Positions 36,612 through 48,108 of a DNA stretch of 64,000 nt are shown here, piece by piece (within the stretch, counting starts at the first letter, position 1; each line of letters starts with the position of its first letter). Position numbers and translations under genes: made by a program. The notes below the pieces were generated by a model, which was given only the letters and a program-made list of their open reading frames with translations, was not told the origin of the DNA and did no database searches. Origin of the DNA: Varroa destructor (lineage: Eukaryota > Arthropoda > Arachnida > Mesostigmata > Varroidae); contig NW_019211455.1 in the NCBI RefSeq assembly GCF_002443255.2, forward strand, positions 31,089,778 through 31,153,777, read 5' to 3'.

Positions 36612-37452
36612 TTTACGGGCAAGAAGTCTCGAAGGAAAATGTTAGAACTAATTTAGACAGTTTAATTTTTGCATTCTCGAAAATGGTACTTAAGCAAATT
36701 ATTCCTAATATCTTCTAACTATCTTTACTTAGTACAGATTTTGTAATCCCTTTTTATTTCATCGCCAACGACCCACACTGACCGGTTTCGACTTCTTTAT
36801 CTGTAGTCAAAACATTTTTTAATATACAACGTAGGCCAATGATCTCCTGACGGTTGAAGGAACCTCACTTCAAATATGTTTAAACAGCTCGAGATATGCA
36901 AATGATTGCTATAGAGAGCGAACTTACCCGCGTCATATATTTATAACGGAGACGGTCCTATATTGTTACTTCATAATATCTTAACATTGGTGTACGTGTT
37001 CAAAAATTTGTTCTTTATTGCAATAGTTTGTGTATCTCATACATCCTCTTATACAAAATATCAATTCTATGAACCTATAAAGAGACTTTTTACATGCCTA
37101 AAGGCCTTGTTGGCCCGGGCTGTGTATATATGCTACGTCACGGTTGTTCATTCTACATCTGTTATAGCAGCAGGAGATGTATGTATAAGTTGGCGGAGTT
37201 ACGAGCATATTTATACAATGAGGATCCTTTCGCCTCACCCTGTGTATCCATTATAATATATCTACACTTATTATCTATGATCGTTATCAGATGTTCAAGA
37301 ACGATTGTTGCAGTGATGATATTTAGTTTACTGGAAACGAGATTTGTGTAACCTCGACCCTTTGGCACCTTCAACGGCACATTTTTTTTTCTATTTCAAA
37401 GTAAAATAATGAGAAATGATTCTCATTTTGCAGAAAGAATCAATGTTATGAC

Positions 37453-37471
37453 AAAAAAAAAAAAAAAAAAA
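37453..37471 (+). repeat. Poly(A) tract, 19 nt
   Basis: Uninterrupted A run. Confidence 0.9.
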
Positions 37472-38424
37472 GGAAAAAACATGACGCACACAACAGGCTC
37501 GGTAGGCGCAGTTCATATGAAAGCGGAGAAACGTCCCTTTCGATGCGTAGAAAAATACCTATTTCATAGCTAGCCGCTAAAGAGGCAACCGATTTAGCAT
37601 TGCAACAGTTTCGCCGCCTCGTCAGCTTACATCGTTCTTCTCCCGGAGTTGAGACGCCATAATATATAGGATCGCTTTTGGCGGTAGAATTAATCCAATT
37701 CATATAAAGTATATATTCGAATTACTTAATTACGAATTTCCAGCTTATAATCGATGAATACATCCATAGATTTATCGAGCCTATAGGTAAAACCGCTATA
37801 CTGGATAGTGGTTAGATCAAAGCCGACACTATCGAACGAGTTGGAAGAACGAACAAAGCTCGTTTAGAATATTGCATTTGCTACTCTCCCGAGCGACCCG
37901 CTTGAAAAGCTGATCCGTATGGAATCAATAGCGAGAGTACGTTGTACGATTATCATACGAACCGCCTTTGCTCGTCCAATGAAATATTAAATCATACATC
38001 TTCGTAACGTATGAGCGGATGGTATTTCGTCATACGCCTGATATACGCAAGCACGGTAAAGCCTCCAGCGCTTGTTTCTAACGACAAACCGATGTACTTA
38101 ATCTCGAGTTTATTTTAATGACATTACTGAGAAGCCACCATATTATTATTGTGGAACTGTGTTTATTTTCGAAGTGTGTCGAAGGTTTCCAATCGACGTG
38201 ATACGTCAAAGGGTTTCGTAATCAACTTGCTGCCAATGGTCCGATGGGGGCGCAGCGCACGCATTTTACAGTATCATAATAATATTCGAAAAATATATGC
38301 GACTAAAAACCGGGATAGATCATTTGATTAGTCGATTATGTAGATTTTCAAAAGTCTACTAAAATTAGATAGTTCGTTTACGCAACCCCTGAATCGTTTT
38401 TGGTTCACTTTACCCTACTTATAA

Positions 38425-38698
38425 AAATCGTCGCGTTTTTCGTGGGCTGCGTTAACCTGTGAATTACCCCAGTCTAGTTCCTACTGGTACTTTGATTGGG
38501 CGTCCCGTACATCCTGTAGAGCTGTACGGCCCTCTAGCGTAACACTTTTACTGTCAATTGTCACCATTGAAATCTGGGACCAGAGGAAAATTGGTGAGCC
38601 GCTAGACCAAGCCGCTCTGGCGGTGCGGACCTGTTTTGTGATGTTTGCCCATTTTACTGGGGCCTTGGTTTCCCGCCTGGTTCATAACAGTTATTAGC
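38425..38698 (+). CDS. Open frame in GC-richer island, unknown
   Basis: About 90 codons open between a TAA near 38422 and TAG at 38696, with no early ATG, so exon-like. It contains SSSYWYFDWASRTSCRAV and IEIWDQRKIGEPLDQAALAV. Codon periodicity is good. No domain is recognised. The local GC content is higher than the window average, which also lengthens chance frames. Confidence 0.22.
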
Positions 38699-38905
38699 CA
38701 ACTAGCTCAGCAAAAGGAGCCCCGCTCTGTGCTTCGGAAGCTTGAATGCAATTGGCATGATTATTAGGGTGAGCAAAATGCACACGCCGATCTAGTTCTG
38801 TCAGATGTGCCTTAGCTAACAACCTTGCATACTCGCTCCGAATCACTCTACAGAGGTAATCCGGACCGGCCTACTATGGACAGCACTCGAAAAAGCAGTC
38901 TGTGA

Positions 38906-39118
38906 GGTCTTAGTTGTGATGGACGCCGCACAACAGTAACAGTGACCGATGACGCTGCTGCTATGCTACATTGTCATCAACAGCATAAGTTGGGACACGA
39001 GAGGAGCTCAGAAATAAATCGTTGTCGACCGTCCTCTTCGGATCATGCGGGCTGGCCAGAGCCATGCAAGGCAACCGCTTCGTTCAGCTGTATCCGGCAT
39101 ATTGCGAAATCTATATAG
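38906..39118 (+). CDS. Open frame in GC-richer island, unknown
   Basis: A 70-codon frame after TGA, containing DGRRTTVTVTDDAAAMLHCH and SSSDHAGWPEPCKATASF, ending in TAG. It overlaps the frame at 39045-39227 in another register. It may be one exon followed by a frameshift into that frame. No family recognised. Confidence 0.2.
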   Translation, partial: GLSCDGRRTTVTVTDDAAAMLHCHQQHKLGHERSSEINRCRPSSSDHAGWPEPCKATASFSCIRHIAKSI

Positions 39119-39227
39119 CGATGACGAAGACCAGTTGATATCGTCCTTCGCGCGAATGGGTGAACAACCATTTAGATTTAACACGCTTGTCAGCATTACC
39201 GTGCCTTACAGGCGGAGCATTAGCTGA
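39024..39227 (+). CDS. Open frame in GC-richer island, unknown
   Basis: Open after TAA near 39018, with ATG at 39045. It contains VSGILRNLYSDDEDQLISSF and MGEQPFRFNTLVSI, and ends in TGA. Together with the two preceding frames it gives about 800 bp of nearly continuous plus-strand coding-like sequence in shifting registers, suggestive of a decayed gene. Confidence 0.22.
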   Translation, partial: VDRPLRIMRAGQSHARQPLRSAVSGILRNLYSDDEDQLISSFARMGEQPFRFNTLVSITVPYRRSIS

Positions 39228-40932
39228 TATATAGTATGTAGAAAAATATCAGCTAGTGTGACCTCAGGAATTGGCACCATGGAGTAGCTCCATTCTCTAA
39301 CCTAGTATCGACGAATCTAGTTCATTCGAGCCGAGCTGAATTGCCGTTAGGATGCTACACTACTGCTACGCTGAGCTCCGTTGTATCTGCGTCAGGCGGG
39401 TAACACTGATGAGTTATTCTTACGGAGGACGATTTCCGGTGGTCATTAAGCTGAAGCAATAAAGAAAGGTCTCCTTGGCTCGCCGGAGGTACCTTCAGCT
39501 CTCTACTAGCAGAAAGGATCCGTCACCGAATCTTCATGCTGCTTCATCATCGATAAAATTATCCCTACTACTATAACGGATTACAATGTGATATCGCTTT
39601 ACGTATATCAATATAAAGACGTGTCATTAGCTCTAGCTGACTCCATGCTGAACTGACTAGGAGTGGTTTATTAAAAAATTCATCTAATCATTGAGTTCTA
39701 ATAAGGCTTCCCAAATTAGAGTATCGCATCATATGCTTTCACCTTCGAACTGGATGTTCGGATGTGGTAGGTAGGCGTATGAGTAACCAATGGCCAGGTT
39801 GTGGGAGGTAATTTGGGCATTGCAGTATTCATAAATTATATGTATAGTCCAAAAACCGAACCATCTTGACTCATTACGTTATATGACTATGTTCGAACAG
39901 ATATTATAGTATTACCCACATTGATTAATAGCGATAATTAGATTTGGCCTTAAAAGACACGCAATACATAATGGCCAAAACAGTCCTCATCCCACAATCT
40001 TGCCTAGACTAGACGTAGCTTATTTGCAAATAGTGGTATGAAATCGGCGTTGTAACGGACTGATACTTCTTGGAATGCGATAGACTCACATGGCTCAACA
40101 TTGAGCACAGCAAAGTGTTGCATTTTATGCATAAGAAGCACTATTACATCAATTGATCGAGTCTGTATGATTTGAAATCTTCTATATCACTTACCATTTG
40201 TTTTAGAATAGCGGACTTTCGAAAGCATTAGATTTGCTGTGATGTCGGTAGGACACAAAAAAAACAGACATTTTAACACCATTATTGTAGCCCATACGGG
40301 CCTGTAAAAAATGGTTAAAAAGAACTAGGGCTAGCCTGTAGTACATCTATTCATTCAGGTTAATTCTCATCTCTTATATAATTTCAATCAATAAAAGCTC
40401 CAGAATGAGCAAGCACCAACAGCGTTCCTATCCAGTAATTAAATAGAGTCAAACTAAACACTTCGAATTAACTTCTGGTATCGCTGTCAAGTGCTACTTC
40501 AGCCGGCTGACCGCCTTTAGCACGAACCGATGTGTGCCTACTTCCGGTTTTCAATTTAGACTATTTCACCAAAGGTTTCTGAGCCTTTCTAGAGAAACAC
40601 GTTATCTGTATCAGCGAGGATAGTGAAGCAGGGCCACTGAAGTTCAATAAAGCCAGTGTACGACGCCCTCGTTCTGTCCCTTATAACAAAAGTCCATATT
40701 CACTTCGCCATTGCTGTCGTCAGTATGATCATGTGGCATAAGTTTTCTTGAGACAAATAACATACTATCTTACAGATGGCACGAGCGGTATCACAAGAGG
40801 ACTGATACACCTAAGCATTAATCCTTTTTTGTATGGAGGTCTCGCAACAATTATCGATCTTGACTCTGTATGATCTGTCACGTAGGGAACGTGTCAGGTT
40901 TTCTATTTTGTATTAGTCTATTGAATAAAGGA

Positions 40933-41026
40933 TGTGTCCTCGTGATGGCGCAATGAGTAACGTGTTTGCATATTAAACTTGGGAGCACTAGAAGGTGGTC
41001 TAGTTTCGAAATCGGGCGTAGACACA
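40933..41026 (+). repeat. tRNA-like (SINE head?) sequence
   Basis: TGGCGCAATGAGTAACG (40946-40962) resembles a polymerase III A box and GTTTCGAAATC (41003-41013) a B box. TGTGTC at 40933-40938 is complementary to GACACA at 41021-41026, as an acceptor stem would be. The 94-nt length is too long for an ordinary tRNA without an intron or long variable arm, and the T stem is imperfect, so a tRNA pseudogene or SINE head is likelier than a working tRNA. Confidence 0.33.
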
Positions 41027-44000
41027 CATTGTTTGATGCTCAAGAGGGTCAACCGTCGAGAACAATGATTAACGGCGTAAGTAGCAGACAAAAAATCGAT
41101 AGATCGTTCGGACAAAGAAACGGATAGATAGTTAGTCTTGTACCTTGACTTTACTTTAAATGTACAAATATCAAACAAAGCCGGTCATTATATAGCCGGC
41201 AGCGCATGGAAAGCTGAATATTTCAAAGACAATGGCTTCGTAATGAGTCGTCCAAAAAAGCACCTGGATGTAAGACAAGGAAGGGCTTTTCGCTTTTTAC
41301 CTCTGCAGACCCAAGATCTGGCGCTGCTCACCATAGTTAGACAGGACTCTATTCAAACACTAATCAAGTAGCTATTTGGACGTCTCGCTGAGATAAGCTT
41401 AGGAAGCAGACCTTGTAAGGTATTAAGATAGATGCTGCCATTCGTCTCCTATTCTTGTTTCCTAGCGAGCCAAAGGACACTTTAACACAACAATCAGACA
41501 AAGTGTTATGTCGCTCCGCTGTATACTTTCCACCCATAGAGTAAGCTTGTCTGCGGCCCGACCCATTGCAAGGATCTCAACGGATCAGCTATTTGTAAGG
41601 CGATCAGCTTTTACCTTTTTGGCCGTCAGCTTACCTTGCTTTTTCATGTACTGCAATATGGCCATCGTCATAAAGACATTCCCTCGTCCCCTTGTGTTGA
41701 TTCCGCAAAGACGAGGGCTATTACCCGTAGTAGGGATAGAAATGCGAACCAGGACGCACTTCAAAAGCCAAGTACAGTTTAAATCAGGAATTTTTCAGAA
41801 GTTAACGTCAACGGTTCAATTTCGCCGTAAGTTATAATCAACCGCTCTTTAGAACTAACAAATTTATACATAGTCAAAAAACAACTGAACAATTCCTCCA
41901 ATAGTAACAATGGAGATGTGCGAATAAATGAGACAGGGGAAAAGCGTGCCTCATAAATTTAGCGACCAGCAAAATGTCCAGGCAAAGGCTATTAAAGGCG
42001 TGTTGTAGTAACAGCACCAACGTATTCAAAAATCTGTTGAGCGCTATTTTATCTAATTTACGTATAGAAAATTTACTTTCATTCGTTAGTTCTGTGACGT
42101 TGTATTGCGTATGCTACAAAGCACCCTGTCTGTTTTCGAAACACGGCAGTATGCCGTAAGTAGAAGCTTGATCAATGATAAAGCCTATACAACACGAGTC
42201 TGCTTCCAGAACTGGTAGAAGAGATAATTTGAATTAATGAAAAACAGATTAATGAAATTAGTCACATTGTCGAAGGGGTTTTCCCAGTAGGTCCACTAAT
42301 ATTTTAATTCAGTCAACTAGAACCGTATAGCTATAGGATAGCCTGAAACAGTTTTTTGCGCGGAAGAAAGACATTCTTTCAGACTATCCTTATAAAAAAA
42401 AATCTCTACGAGATGTTGGGTCTGTATAAGAGTTTGCGCAGTATTTTTATGCAAGGATCTCAACGAACATTCTGTTTTTATTGTTCTTGTAGATGTAGCA
42501 TGCAGGAGAGCAAATTTCAGACCTTGTTAGAACAATGTTAATACTGTATCATTGTCCACCATCTTAGCAGAACATTAAATATATAATAGTTCACATATGC
42601 GTAGATTATCATATTCCTTGCACTAATGTTACGCTCATTTAAAAACAGTTTCATCCTGTATTTTTCCTACAGTTTTCCTAAAAACAACGTTTTTAAGATA
42701 TTTAATTATTCAATAACTAAGAAACGTAGTTTAACTTTCTTATATCAACTCGGGTTCATAACTTAATTTTAATGTTTAAGTTAAATCTTTAGTTCTGCTA
42801 TTTCTTTACGTTCATAACTTCATTGCTAAGTATAGAAATATGTCACTCGCGTCGAGCTATACCTATTTAACCTACATAGTAAATAAACTTTACTTCGGGA
42901 TAAGCAGAAAACAAAAGATGTTTTTCTTCAAAATGTAGTTGATTAGAATAACACGATTTACACTCACCTCCTGCCTTCTTTGTTTTTCATAACCAATATT
43001 TTTTTTAACATTTTCAGTGGCGGCGTAAATATCCTATTTTTATTGTTTATTTATGAACTGCCTGTCTATGTTAACCCACAGATTACAATGCCTATTTTTT
43101 TTTATTATTTACATTTAGACAATAGGCCACATATGAAAAATCAGCGGGAAACAGCTTATTCTATAAGAAAGGTTTTTGTGAGAAAAGGTCCTACTTCGGT
43201 TTTCTGAGGTCTGCTTTTTCTGATTTCTCTGGACGCCCTCGACTATCTCTACGCAAAAAAATCTATATATGTATTTGTACGATTGCAGGCCTAGATAGGG
43301 ATTGCAGGGATAGACGTAGAAGATATTAAAATGAGAAAAAAACAACATCTTAAACCTCTTGTACCACGACAATCTTCACCTGACAGTTAGATCGACGCGC
43401 TTGGGTAACGATTGTAAATTCGTGTTCTTGTTTTAACTATCTTTCCTCCTAACATTTCCTCTTGTAATTCACACTTTGTGTGGAGCTCAGGATGAGGAAC
43501 AGAACAGTGTCTCTTTTTGACCTTTCGGATCTTAGAAGGCTTTCAAAAGGTGCAGTTTTCATCGGTTTCAATAAATGAGAAAACTACGAAGCCCCTACCA
43601 AAACCATTTTATATTTATCAAGAAAGGATACTTTCTATTTGGCTAGCAGTTTCAATCAACCCAATCCACCAAGCGTGGTATCGATAGCTCGGTTTATTTG
43701 AAAGAGACATTATACAAACGTTTCGAGCGACTCAAATATGAAGGCGAGCTTTCTTCATTTGTTTGGATGCATGATTCGTTAAGCTACCCCGATCATTCTG
43801 TACAGTCAAGAAGCTTGCTATTAGTACTTCAGATATAGGCCAGGTAATTAATGAGGTGAGCGCTACAAGACGCTGAGGGACATTTTTCTTTAAGCAGGAA
43901 CTACGACGATAGGTTACAGCTGGGATTCATAAGCACATTATAAACTGTTTGAGTATTTACGTTTGACAACTCTTACATCATGTCGATAATAAGCTGCTCG

Positions 44001-45843
44001 AGTCTAAGATGAAAGCTATGTCTAGAGCTATTCGGTGTTCTATGTGTTACGAAGATGATAGACGTAGACGACCTTAATTTCCCGTCGCTTTGCCTGAAAG
44101 CTGTGCAACAACCTGCAAGAAACGCCTTGGCAAGAATCACACATTGCTGATGTAGAGGGATCAGTTTTATTCAGAACTCGTCGTTAATGCCAAAGCAATG
44201 GCAAATTGCATCGACGACGCGCAACGCCTTGCAACATGTGTTCATGAGGGGGCCACAAAGAATCTTTCATAAAGTCTGTAGTGGAACTACGAAATGATCG
44301 AGCGAATATATCCATCGATCCTACGAATGGTTCAGCCGGCCCTGCCAGTCGCAAAGGGCCTATCCTGCGACTTAAGGATCATTTCGGCTACGCGGACTCT
44401 TGACATCATTATCGCTGCGTCTTTGGAAATTAGTCAGTATAATTTCCCGTACGAAATTTCCGTACGAAGGAAGCTTAGAATGTATTCGCAGTTGCTGTAA
44501 GCTTTCAGCGACACTTTGTTTCAAACAATCTTAGAGATTCCCTTACTGCACGTGTAAAAGTTGATTTCCGACTTATGCAATAATTAATTTACCTAAAGCC
44601 TTTTATATTTCATATTATTAGTATTCTGTATTAAGTCGTTAGCGTGAAAGCAAATAATGAGCACGAACAAATATAAAGGCGCGCCTCCCATCTATTTTCA
44701 AGCCACTTCTTTGTGCGTCACTTGGAAGTAAGTCAAGTAATAACGGCCGGAAAAGGGTCTGAGCATTTCAGAAAAAAAAAATTAGAAAGTACCTAAAGTT
44801 CCTAATGGCAGACAATTAAGCTATTTATTTATTTTCGTCGAAGATCACGATGTTCCGTCAAAGTAATACAGTAAAATGACCGATAAGGAAGGCTTCATAG
44901 GGCAGAAAAAAATGAACGAGCCTCATAGCAAAATTTACATAATATATTCATGGTACATGGACATAAGTGGACGAGCATAGAAATTGCACAAAAAGAAATC
45001 AGCCTTTTAGGCGGATCTCAAAGACATTTGTCAACCAGTTGGTAGCCACATGACTTCAGGTCAATGGAAGTGACGCCTCTACATTTATCCATTGCGTAGT
45101 ATTGAAGCTTCGAAGTACTATGAGCTTATCAGACACCTTCTCTTTGTATTTTTGCGGCTGGACGAGTTCACTGTCTCACAACTACATCGCGGTTTAGCGT
45201 TCTTCACATACGCACATACACATAAATAAGGGTTGTAAAGGGTAATGTAATCGCATAGAAAAGGCGCGTTCCACATAGTGACAACAACGCACAAGGCACA
45301 CGCCAGAGTAACATATTCTATCTATTTTCGTAAAGTGTTTACTTGCTAGCAGTGTGCCTTAGTGTTAAGGGCTTTTAACTGGCGAGGACCTTACAATATA
45401 AGAAAAAAGCTAACCCACCGGTATCGCCGTGCAACAAATAAGTGGCAGCTGTACATACATATAACATAGACGGGATGCAATACAAGGGCCTCAACGACCA
45501 GACTTCTGCTTGGAAGAGATCAGAGATCGCTACTTTAAGTGTCTCTAATTTCGCATACAGTCTGTGAGAGTAGAAGGAATTATTGAAGTAGACAATGCTA
45601 GCGTTTATTAAATTAAACAAGTTAAAAGTATTTGCTTTGTCATTCACTAAGCGGCGTTAATAACATATAGTCGCTGACAAAAATGTTTTTAGTTTTCACA
45701 ACTTCCTGCTTCCTTGTCTGATCTTGCACAATTGGAAGGTTTTCTATTGTTATCAAGACTTTACCAAGGACAAGTTAGGTTATCTTGAATCGAATAACCT
45801 TCTCCCCGGTGAGCGTCGAGGCGGTAGTGAGCCTGGCACCGTA

Positions 45844-45865
45844 AGCCAGTTATCTATAACTGGCT
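45844..45865. repeat. 9-bp-arm inverted repeat (hairpin)
   Basis: AGCCAGTTA and TAACTGGCT are perfect arms around TCTA. It lies inside an unassigned ORF. Confidence 0.8.
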
Positions 45866-47097
45866 ATAACTATAAGTTCCTTATACGAATCTGGATATCG
45901 CATATCTACGTGTTGTATCCCTCGTATTTTTACGCGGATATTTTTGCAGCTCTAATGAGGAGTATGCCGACAATGTCGAGTAGGAAACCTATTTAGAGGC
46001 TGGTTGGTTACGAAGCCGAACGCGTGCACCTCGCAGCTTTCGTACTAGTGCCTCGCCTGCTGGAAGTCGTAAGGCAGCCCCAAATAAGCCCTAGCTAAAT
46101 AGAAATACTCATAATTACGAACTGTCATCGATTTTCCAGTATATTTTTCAAGATGTAATCTCATACGCATTTTATTTGCCCGGTTTAGACATGCTATTTT
46201 CAAGTTTGCCACCCTAATAATTGACGTATGCTTTACACACATACAATTTTTTTTTTGGACTAGAACTCTGCAAGCCGAAACAGTAATTAAGCTACATTAC
46301 CATTTGGTCACCCCAAGACGATTCATCGTAACGCATAGTATAACAGTGAGGTATCAAAGACTATAGGTTTATAAAGTAACGAATTCTCTATAATTTTCAG
46401 ATCCAATTATAGCCTAAATGAAAGCCTGCATTCTTACAATATTAAATGTGCTAGTAAAATGTACAATTCGCAAGAACAACTATGGCTTTATAAGCTAAAG
46501 GCCTTAACTAATGGAAGCAGAAGCGCGAAAGATAATAGGCATCTAGAAGTTTTCGAGGTGGTCTTAGTTAAAACACAATGTAAAGTAATGGCGGAACAAT
46601 ACGATGCAGGATATAACTAGGTACTCGGCCACGTACTTGCTGGCCAATGCGCCGAACAATGCACGTATTTACTACCCTAATAAAGAACTTGCTAATGTAA
46701 TCTATCGTTGAATTACTAAAGGTAATAAAAAAATGGCACAGCTGATGTACAACTTCGGCTAGTTATTGCGGCCGCCCATGTTCTACGACGAGGTCGAATA
46801 GCTAAAGATGATAATCAATAGCCTTCGATCGTACAAAGATATTGAAGATACGTAGGAACTTGAAGCGCAACTTTGCATTTCACGTAATCGCGATGACCAT
46901 TAAGGAAGCAAAATTACTTTACTACTGTAAAGGTGCCGCATATTGTTTTTTTGGTGACCAGTTGTGCAGAATGCAGGACAACCGATAGGAGCTCACCGTC
47001 GTTATTCAGCTTAACCAATAACGCCTAGAGCCATACGAACTTATGGCAGGCACCGGAAACGTTGATTTGATTTTTGACTCGATCGCCCAGCCATATT

Positions 47098-47126
47098 TGT
47101 CTGTCTGTCTGTCTGTCTGTCTGTCC
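47098..47126 (+). repeat. (TGTC)7 tetranucleotide repeat
   Basis: Seven perfect tandem TGTC units. Confidence 0.95.
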
Positions 47127-47274
47127 CTTTGCCTCACGCTTTTATTAGATCGAAATTTTGCCGCCAAAAAAGAACGTACAGATTGAGCGGTACAGACTGT
47201 CATTTAGTTAGCTGAAAGGTGGAAGTGAATTCGTTTATTAAAGTAATAAATCTGCGCGAATCGCGCTTTTCTGA

Positions 47275-47335
47275 GCCAGATAGCTCAGCCAGGTCGAACA
47301 TGAGGATAACCTCTTGAACCTCACCCGTTTTTGCT
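47275..47335 (+). repeat. tRNA-like 5' part, tRNA-Lys-like
   Basis: GCCAGATAGCTCAGCCAGGT resembles the 5' end and D arm of eukaryotic tRNA-Lys (GCCCGGATAGCTCAGTCGGT), followed by GAACATGAGG and CCTCA, which can form a 5-bp anticodon-like stem TGAGG/CCTCA. The loop is too long (13 nt) and no proper T arm follows, so this is a tRNA pseudogene or SINE head, not a functional gene. Confidence 0.35.
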
Positions 47336-47643
47336 ATGTATGAAAAGCTTCGAATTAGAAATTATGCGCGTGCATCTAGTGTTCTACGCAGCTCTCTGTT
47401 ACTATCAACTGTAGTTTTGCGCAAAAGGTAATTCTAACAAATAGGCATAACCGGAAAATTCCATTTGAGTTTGTCTTTTGCTTCAGTCGTATTTTCTGCT
47501 GCATATTATGAATTTGATAGTGACATACCGGAAACCTATTGCCCTCGATAAATAAAATTAAAGCGCTATGTCCTATGCGATTTTTGTACGGAATGCATTT
47601 GTTAGTATCTATACGCAAACGACGGCTGCATTAAGCAAGTAAC

Positions 47644-48108
47644 ATGAGCAACTGTTCGTACCAACGCTCGTCGAAACAACGCGCTTTTTTTTTTCTCTCT
47701 GAAGAAAAAAGATTCTGTAAGGGCATCGAGAACAGAAATAGCTTCCTAGCCAGTACATTGAGCTTAATCTATTTAAGGGTACTTGTAGCTGCGATATTAG
47801 GTGAAGAACACTATCTGACCGTAGCAAGAAGTTATCAAAAAATACGCAGCTGTAGCGTTCGGCCAGAGGGGCTGTGTCGTTTGGCCTTTCAGTTTAGCTT
47901 GACAGAGCTCGCATGTTATCGAACGCGGTCAATGTTTCGAAAAAAGTTCACGGATGGTAATCAAAGCCTCGAGAACTTAGCATTTAATCTTCTTCTGGAG
48001 ACCGGAAAACATAGGTTTGTTTGCGGGTCAGATTTTCTAACGATATGCCCGCGCCATCTCATTTATTTTGCCGTGTGTATCACTGACGTATCGATTGTGT
48101 CAACTTGA
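47644..48108 (+). CDS. 154-codon ORF, unknown
   Basis: One of the three longest ORFs in the window. It has a basic N-terminus, a hydrophobic segment (STLSLIYLRVLVAAILG) near residues 38-54, and several Cys. No family is recognised and codon usage is not distinctive. About one ORF of this length is expected by chance in a window of this size and composition, so it is listed with low confidence. Confidence 0.18.
   Translation: MSNCSYQRSSKQRAFFFLSEEKRFCKGIENRNSFLASTLSLIYLRVLVAAILGEEHYLTVARSYQKIRSCSVRPEGLCRLAFQFSLTELACYRTRSMFRKKFTDGNQSLENLAFNLLLETGKHRFVCGSDFLTICPRHLIYFAVCITDVSIVST

Larger units (their letters stand above)
32531..38422. other. Mostly non-coding AT-rich DNA
   Basis: No recognisable gene apart from the two unassigned frames at 33.15-33.75 kb and a tRNA-like sequence near 34.8 kb. 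Simple repeats lie at 34893, 35689, 36212, 36594 and 37453. ORFs near 36963-37351 and 37446 have no motif. Confidence 0.45.
39228..47270. other. Mostly non-coding DNA
   Basis: No recognisable gene. Unassigned ORFs occur at 41138, 41508, 44294, 45375 (minus) and 45724. Around 43.65-44.5 kb several short frames are protein-like but motif-free. The stretch contains the tRNA-like sequence at 40.93 kb, a 9-bp-arm hairpin at 45844 and the tetranucleotide repeat at 47098. Confidence 0.45.

Noticed and set aside
47098..47126. (TGTC)n and other microsatellites as regulatory elements
   Set aside because: Ordinary simple-sequence repeats with nothing tying them to a gene.
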